NCBI GenBank assembly: GCA_964023205.1
Contig: OZ026848.1
Location: 29,809,912 to 29,873,911, forward strand
DNA: 64,000 bases
Reading direction: 5' to 3'
Origin: Lutraria lutraria
Lineage: Eukaryota > Mollusca > Bivalvia > Venerida > Mactridae
Shown: piece after piece, positions 59,580 through 64,000 of the stretch
Layout: every line of letters begins with the position of its first letter
Position numbering within the stretch: the first letter of the stretch is position 1
The notes under the pieces: generated by a model
What the model saw: only the letters and a program-made list of their open reading frames with translations
What the model was told of the DNA's origin: nothing
Database searches by the model: none
Position numbers and translations under genes: made by a program

Positions 59580-60180
59580 AAGTTTAATCCTACATCTATC
59601 AGCTTTATAACTGCCAGTGTGTCAGACTGTGAGTGCGTAAAATGTAACAGCAAGCCATCTTTTTTTATCCTAGTATGATGTAGGGGTTGCGCTCATTTAT
59701 GCTATAAAACACCATTGACATAATATATGTGTATGAATAATAAGGTCGGTGTCCGTAAGAATTTTCTGTCAAATTTTGCATGATCCAACAATAGAGAACT
59801 TAACACAAAGATATTCTAAATTATCCCATCTTTATAATGACAGTTGTAAGTCAAATAATATATTAACTTGCATGAATACATAGCTATAGCATCATAACTA
59901 TGGATTACTGCTCAACAATAATGCACGCATTACAAAGGTGGTAAAATTCACAAATAACAAATATTAAACCAACGATTTACAATGAACAATAAATCTTATT
60001 TGTGAAAAATGTCAACTTTGCTATTGTATTGATGCTGGAGATGAAAAACATTATTCTGTTTGGCCCATTTCAATATGCTAAGAAACAAGCATTCACTTGA
60101 TAACAAACGGTATTACATCAAACATTGAGGCATTTTAAGAACTACTTTCATTCAATGCTATTGTAACTCTTGTAAAATCA
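59580..60180. other. No gene seen
   Basis: AT-rich sequence without recognised features. Confidence 0.4.
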
Positions 60181-60183
60181 ACA

Positions 60184-60307
60184 TACAGAACAACCTCTCC
60201 AGAGCAGCCCTCTCTTGAGCAACAACCTCCTTTCATCAACAACATGATTCCCCCCTGCTCGATTTAACTATCCCGACAGGGTGTTGCTTGATAGAGGTTG
60301 CACTGTA
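60184..60307 (+). mobile_element. TA-MITE-2 copy
   Basis: tacagaacaacctctccaga and ttgatagaggttgcactgta are inverted ends. Internal gccctctcttgagcaacaac also recalls the 53.1-kb copy. 124 bp, non-coding. Confidence 0.7.
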
Positions 60308-60519
60308 ATTTCATCCACAGATATTGGAACTCTTGTAAAAATAAACATATTTGTAAAATTGATAAAGCAATGCGTTATTTTGAAAGAAAAATGAATATTT
60401 CCCATGATGTAACTGGTATATTGCGTAATTGTTAGTAAAATTATATTGTGTGAACATTTTACAAATCAACAGTTTGTTTATATAAACTACACGTAAATTC
60501 ACCCTTGATCTATTCTTGC

Positions 60520-60592
60520 CACAGGTGCCTGACGTATCTGATCTGACACGCCCCCAATATACACATAATACATTTATTAGGGGGCACCTGTG
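60520..60592. mobile_element. 73-bp TIR element with 8-bp target duplication
   Basis: CACAGGTGCC at 60520-60529 pairs perfectly with GGCACCTGTG at 60583-60592; inner gccccc and gggggc add to the palindrome. ATTCTTGC occurs immediately on both sides (60512-60519 and 60593-60600). An 8-bp target duplication fits the hAT superfamily. Confidence 0.75.
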
Positions 60593-60604
60593 ATTCTTGC
60601 TATC

Positions 60605-61145
60605 AAGATAAAGTACAATAAAAATGTTCAGAAGATTTGAAACTTAATACTTTGTAATATAATTGTATTTGTAAGAATGACAGTAATAGTGAAACAATTT
60701 CACTTACCTCTGCTGTAATATATCCATAAAATATTGAATAAATTGAATAATGTTCTGTGAAACTCCTAACACGCGGTCTATTGAGACTACACAAACTTAT
60801 TAGTCACGATTAGTTCGTGCAAAACGAGTGTGTCAATTTATATTCATTTAGCCAGTCAGTCGGTGATATTAACACGAAGCAAGACCCACGTGAATTCATT
60901 ATACGTATTTGTGACTAAATAAATTATATAATATATTTTTTCAAAGAACCTGGATTCTCACACACCACTGAATGTGCTTTGTTATCCTTACCAACAAAGA
61001 CAGATCAGTATAATGGTTGAATTCATTCTATTTTCGAGCTGCAGTTTATTTCTCAATTATATCAATATATTATAATTTATGATATTATAAATACAGACGA
61101 GAAATGCACCTTATCGCGTCGAGTTTGTTTGCATGACTTCTGTCT
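60605..61145. other. No gene seen
   Basis: AT-rich sequence. A short minus-strand frame at 60603-60794 has no further support. Confidence 0.4.
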
Positions 61146-61149
61146 CTAT

Positions 61150-61375
61150 CAATTTGGAAATAAACGGGTTCTATTCTCGGTCGCAGCAGGTCATACCCTT
61201 TCGTGAAAATTTGACAACAATGTCGAATTTCCTCCAAATGTGCAGAAGTTGCCGGTTCTTGGTAGAAAAGTAAGTTGTATTGGTACTACTAAGAATACAG
61301 TCCTGAACCTTTTTTAGGTGAATCGGCCGCCGTGCATAACAAAACAATTGTTGATAAACGGCGATAAATCCAAAC
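61150..61375 (+). mobile_element. SINE-B copy
   Basis: Degraded head (acgggttctattctcggtcg), body cagaagttgccggttcttgg, then gaatacagtcctgaacc, and tail atcggccgccgtgcataaca. Confidence 0.6.
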
Positions 61376-61465
61376 AAATAAAAAGTTTCATTCAAACGTC
61401 AAACATACAAAACGACAAAAGAAATCACATTCAGTCCGTTAAAACAAAGCTTTTACGTTATGATA

Positions 61466-61573
61466 TACGGTTAAATCTGTGAACAAGGGCCACCCTTGAG
61501 AAAGAAAAAATGTGGCCTTTATTGACATGATGGCTTTTATTCGGAGATGGTCGCTTACAAAGGCTTGACTGTA
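61466..61573. mobile_element. TA-MITE-1 copy, internally deleted (108 bp)
   Basis: tacggttaaatctgtgaaca and tacaaaggcttgactgta are inverted ends. About 70 bp of the central part found in other copies is missing. Confidence 0.7.
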
Positions 61574-61671
61574 TTCATAAATATCAAATTCATATTAATC
61601 TTGCCCTGTTTTAACTTATAGACTTAATTAGCACCGAAATCAACAAGAACAAGCTTTACCGGTAACATAAA

Positions 61672-62026
61672 TATACTCACACTAAAAAGAAAGTGTGCAA
61701 TTGGTGGTCAACTTGAAGGTCGTCTATGCGCCTAAATATTGGGGAAACTGAGGGTAATTTACAATATCAACTTATAAGCTCGTAAATAAAGCATTCACGT
61801 ATCATTAACGTTAATCAAATCAGACTCTATAAATAGAGTCAAACCTGTGAACAAAAGCCACCCTTGGGAAAGACATCGTGTGGTCTTTATTGGCAGTTTG
61901 TCTTTATTCGGACGTCATTTGTTACTAAATAATCAAAAACATTTTTCAAAAGAAAGGCCTTCATTCGCAAAGTGGCCTTTATTCGTGTTTTTTTTGTGTG
62001 TACTCTTTCTTATATGTGTGAGTATA
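61672..62026. mobile_element. TIR-D element carrying a nested TA-MITE-1
   Basis: The ends tatactcacactaaaaaga and ttatatgtgtgagtata are inverted repeats. The interior ttgaaggtcgtctatgcgcc matches the intact TIR-D copy at 42236-42490. A TA-MITE-1 copy at 61834-61990 lies inside. Confidence 0.7.
61834..61990. mobile_element. TA-MITE-1 copy nested in TIR-D
   Basis: Starts agagtcaaacctgtgaacaa, contains tttattcggacgtcatttgt, tactaaataatcaaaaac and gtggcctttattcgtg. The right end is truncated at a T-rich run. Confidence 0.7.
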
Positions 62027-62429
62027 GTTTAAAGCGAAACATGTGTTTCAAGCCGTGAAATAATAAATAGCATTCCGTGTCAATTATTCAGTGTACGTTT
62101 GTTCCTAAACTGATTTCTGTTCTTAACAAAAGTATGTGTAAAAAATCGACATTTGGCACATAGTTACCGCCATTGGCGAACTTGCAACGTCAAAACAAAC
62201 AAATAAACACTGAATGTGTTAAACTACATAGAGATAAACTCATTAATAACAAGTAGAACACTGTGTTATGTTTCTGTTTCATATTATCTGCATTCTACCT
62301 AAACAATCGTTTTCCACACATGTTTTAACACATGAATACATAAAACATTGTTTACAATCATAGTTCATTACAATATCCGAGTATTTGTTCGTGCCATCCA
62401 ACAGGCATATGTCAATAGTTAATTAACAT

Positions 62430-62980
62430 TATATCTGAATCAAACTTCTGAAAGCACTCACGGAAATTGAACGTACATCCACTTGCACTGCAGTATAGAA
62501 CGGAAACCTACGGAATCCTGTTAGTGCCATGTCGAATGTCGTCCGTCGCCCCACAAACGCGACGCACGACAACGCGATACGACAATGCGACAACGCGATA
62601 CGACAATGCGACAACGCGATACGACGGACGACAATGCGATACGACGGACGACAATGCGATACGACATTTGTCAAAATGTCGTGATGTTGATCGGTCAATT
62701 TTGGCACGATATATTACAATGTCGTATCGCATTGTCGAGCGTCGTATCGCGTTGTCGCATTGTCGTATCGCGTTGTCGCATTGTCGTATCGCGTTGTCGT
62801 GCGTCGCATGTCGCTGAAATGCAGGACACGACGCACGACAACGCGATACGACACAGAGAAAAACACAGCACAAAACTTGCATGGCGGATGTAGAAAAAGG
62901 TAGAAATTTGGTCCGCATAAAAATATATGCACGCCGAGCGAGTGACGGTTACGGAAAGCGGAACTATCGTTCAGTTTTCG
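62430..62980 (+). mobile_element. R3 retroposon-like copy interrupted by a hairpin array
   Basis: The left part (gcactcacggaaattgaacg; acttgcactgcagtatagaa) and the right part (catggcggatgtagaaaaag; cgccgagcgagtgacggtta; ctatcgttcagttttcg) fit the R3 order. GC-rich tandem DNA at about 62530-62855 is inserted between them. Confidence 0.55.
62538..62855. repeat. GC-rich hairpin made of 20/21-bp tandem units
   Basis: The left arm repeats acaacgcgatacgacaatgc (21-bp period, 62570-62630) and gacggacgacaatgcgatac (20-bp period). The right arm 62718-62808 is its inverted complement (cattgtcgtatcgcgttgtc units). The loop is about 50-60 nt, near 62660-62717. One more forward unit follows at 62828-62852. 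GC content and CpG density far exceed the surroundings. Open frames on both strands follow from this symmetry. Confidence 0.85.
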
Positions 62981-63004
62981 AAAACGACAAAAAGCAACAT
63001 ACAT

Positions 63005-63520
63005 TGTAATTTATATTACTGAAGAAAGGTCCGATTTTTTATTGCCCCTACGGTTAGGGTAATCCAAAAACGTCAGAAACAAATGGATATAAGACTTTTC
63101 AAGTATTCAAGTTTGATTATAACGACGTGGCAGCCACAGTAACATTTATGTATAGATTAATAAGCCTCTGTTGTTAACTGCCAGTTTGTCAATTAACGTT
63201 TCAGTGTATTAATATATCAATTGTATCATTCCATTGATAATATAACACATGAAGTAAAATCTATGTTAAGTTCGGCATCATAGAGTGTATACGTTGTATT
63301 ACTTATAACTAAACAATTGAAAAGGTGATCATATAGCTGCTTTGCATTTACTATTTTAGTTTCAATTTTACATTGCTTAAAAGTGTGGGTGCAGACATGT
63401 GTATTGATATTGTGTAATTGCATCCTTAGTTTTCATTGAAATGAGGGTTCCTTTGAAAAATGGATTACTCCCAAAGACTTCAATGCAAATGTAAAGGGGA
63501 ATAGCTCTGTGGATATCATT
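63005..63520. other. No gene seen
   Basis: AT-rich sequence without recognised features. Confidence 0.4.
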
Positions 63521-63524
63521 GACG

Positions 63525-63965
63525 TAAAATAGCACGTCGTCTTATTTGCAAACGATGTCAAAAGAATAGCATGTCGTCTTATTTACAAACGATGTCGTAA
63601 GAATAACACGTAGTTGTATTTTGCATAACGGTGTCGTAAGAATAACACGTCGTCTTATTTACAAACGATGCCGTGAAAATAGCATGTCGTCTTTTTTGTA
63701 CAACGGTGTCGTGATAATAGAACGTCATCTTATTCACAATCAGTGTCGTAAGAATAACACGTCGTTGTATTTGCATAACGGTGACGTAAGAATAACACGT
63801 CGTCTTATTTACAAACGGTGCCGTGAGAATAGCATGTCGTCTTTTTTGTACAACGGTGTCGTGATAATAGAACGTCATCTTATTCACATTCAGTGTCGTG
63901 AGAATAACACGTCGTTTTATTTACCCAACGCTGTCGTAAGAATCACAAGTTGTTGTATTTACTAA
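63525..63965 (+). repeat. Minisatellite, 37-38-bp unit in 150-bp higher-order repeats
   Basis: Unit: gtaagaataacacgtcgtct, then tatttacaaacgatgtc. About 11 copies with variants. The four-unit block starting agcatgtcgtcttttttgta at 63681 recurs at 63831, a 150-bp higher-order period. Long frames on both strands are due to this period and are not genes. Confidence 0.9.
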
Positions 63966-64000
63966 CGGTAATCGGCTAATGCAGAAATGATATATTCATA

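Noticed and set aside
62467..63004. Overlapping long frames on both strands
   Set aside because: Product of the inverted 20/21-bp tandem units; symmetric frames are expected without a gene.
63579..63965. Repeat protein genes on both strands
   Set aside because: Explained by the minisatellite with a 150-bp higher-order period divisible by three.
1..64000. Autonomous transposon or retroelement genes
   Set aside because: No reverse transcriptase, integrase or transposase motif was seen in any frame listed or in the repeats examined.

Overview
The window is eukaryotic nuclear DNA. It is AT-rich and gene-poor, its coding exons have GT-AG introns, and tRNA-derived SINEs, small terminal-inverted-repeat (TIR) elements and minisatellites fill most of the rest. 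Several dispersed repeats match sequence types I associate with marine bivalve genomes, such as degenerate arrays of a 'gacctagtgacctag' unit, so a bivalve mollusc is my best guess. That is inference; no species can be named. Family labels such as SINE-A or TA-MITE-1 are mine, for this window only.

1-18.5 kb holds a tandem array of three intact flavin-containing monooxygenase genes on the + strand (FMO1 2478-5858, FMO2 7311-11451, FMO3 14615-18340). Each has four exons with identical boundaries and phases and encodes 454 or 455 residues. The proteins resemble the short, soluble, bacterial trimethylamine monooxygenase (Tmm) type more than vertebrate FMO1-5. They keep both dinucleotide-binding motifs and the FMO signature, and differ at a few sites near cofactor-binding motifs. 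Between FMO2 and FMO3 lies the remnant of a fourth copy: FMO upstream sequence joined directly to FMO intron 1 sequence, with exon 1 missing. Upstream regions share a 30-bp box that looks like the end of an old TIR element.

18.5-26 kb: an 18-bp minisatellite grown inside a TIR element, and on the - strand one convincing 5' exon (21239-21736) of a different, membrane-anchored FAD-dependent monooxygenase. No further exon of that gene was found in the window. A possible promoter and first coding exon (24873-25104) and a large symmetrical foldback element (25198-25643) follow.

26-64 kb: no convincing protein-coding gene. The region is a mosaic of SINEs, TIR elements (several nested), a 2.5-kb minisatellite with higher-order structure (47.7-50.2 kb), smaller minisatellites (29.3, 42.8, 63.5 kb) and a long GC-rich hairpin built from 20/21-bp units (62.5-62.85 kb). 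No reverse transcriptase or transposase gene was recognised, so all mobile elements here appear non-autonomous.

The three FMO genes probably oxidise nitrogen- or sulfur-containing small molecules with NADPH and O2. Trimethylamine to the osmolyte trimethylamine N-oxide is the obvious candidate but is unproven. No clearly new biological system is demonstrated. The best leads are the Tmm-like FMO array with its ghost copy, the orphan FAD-monooxygenase exon, and the minisatellite and hairpin arrays born inside mobile elements.
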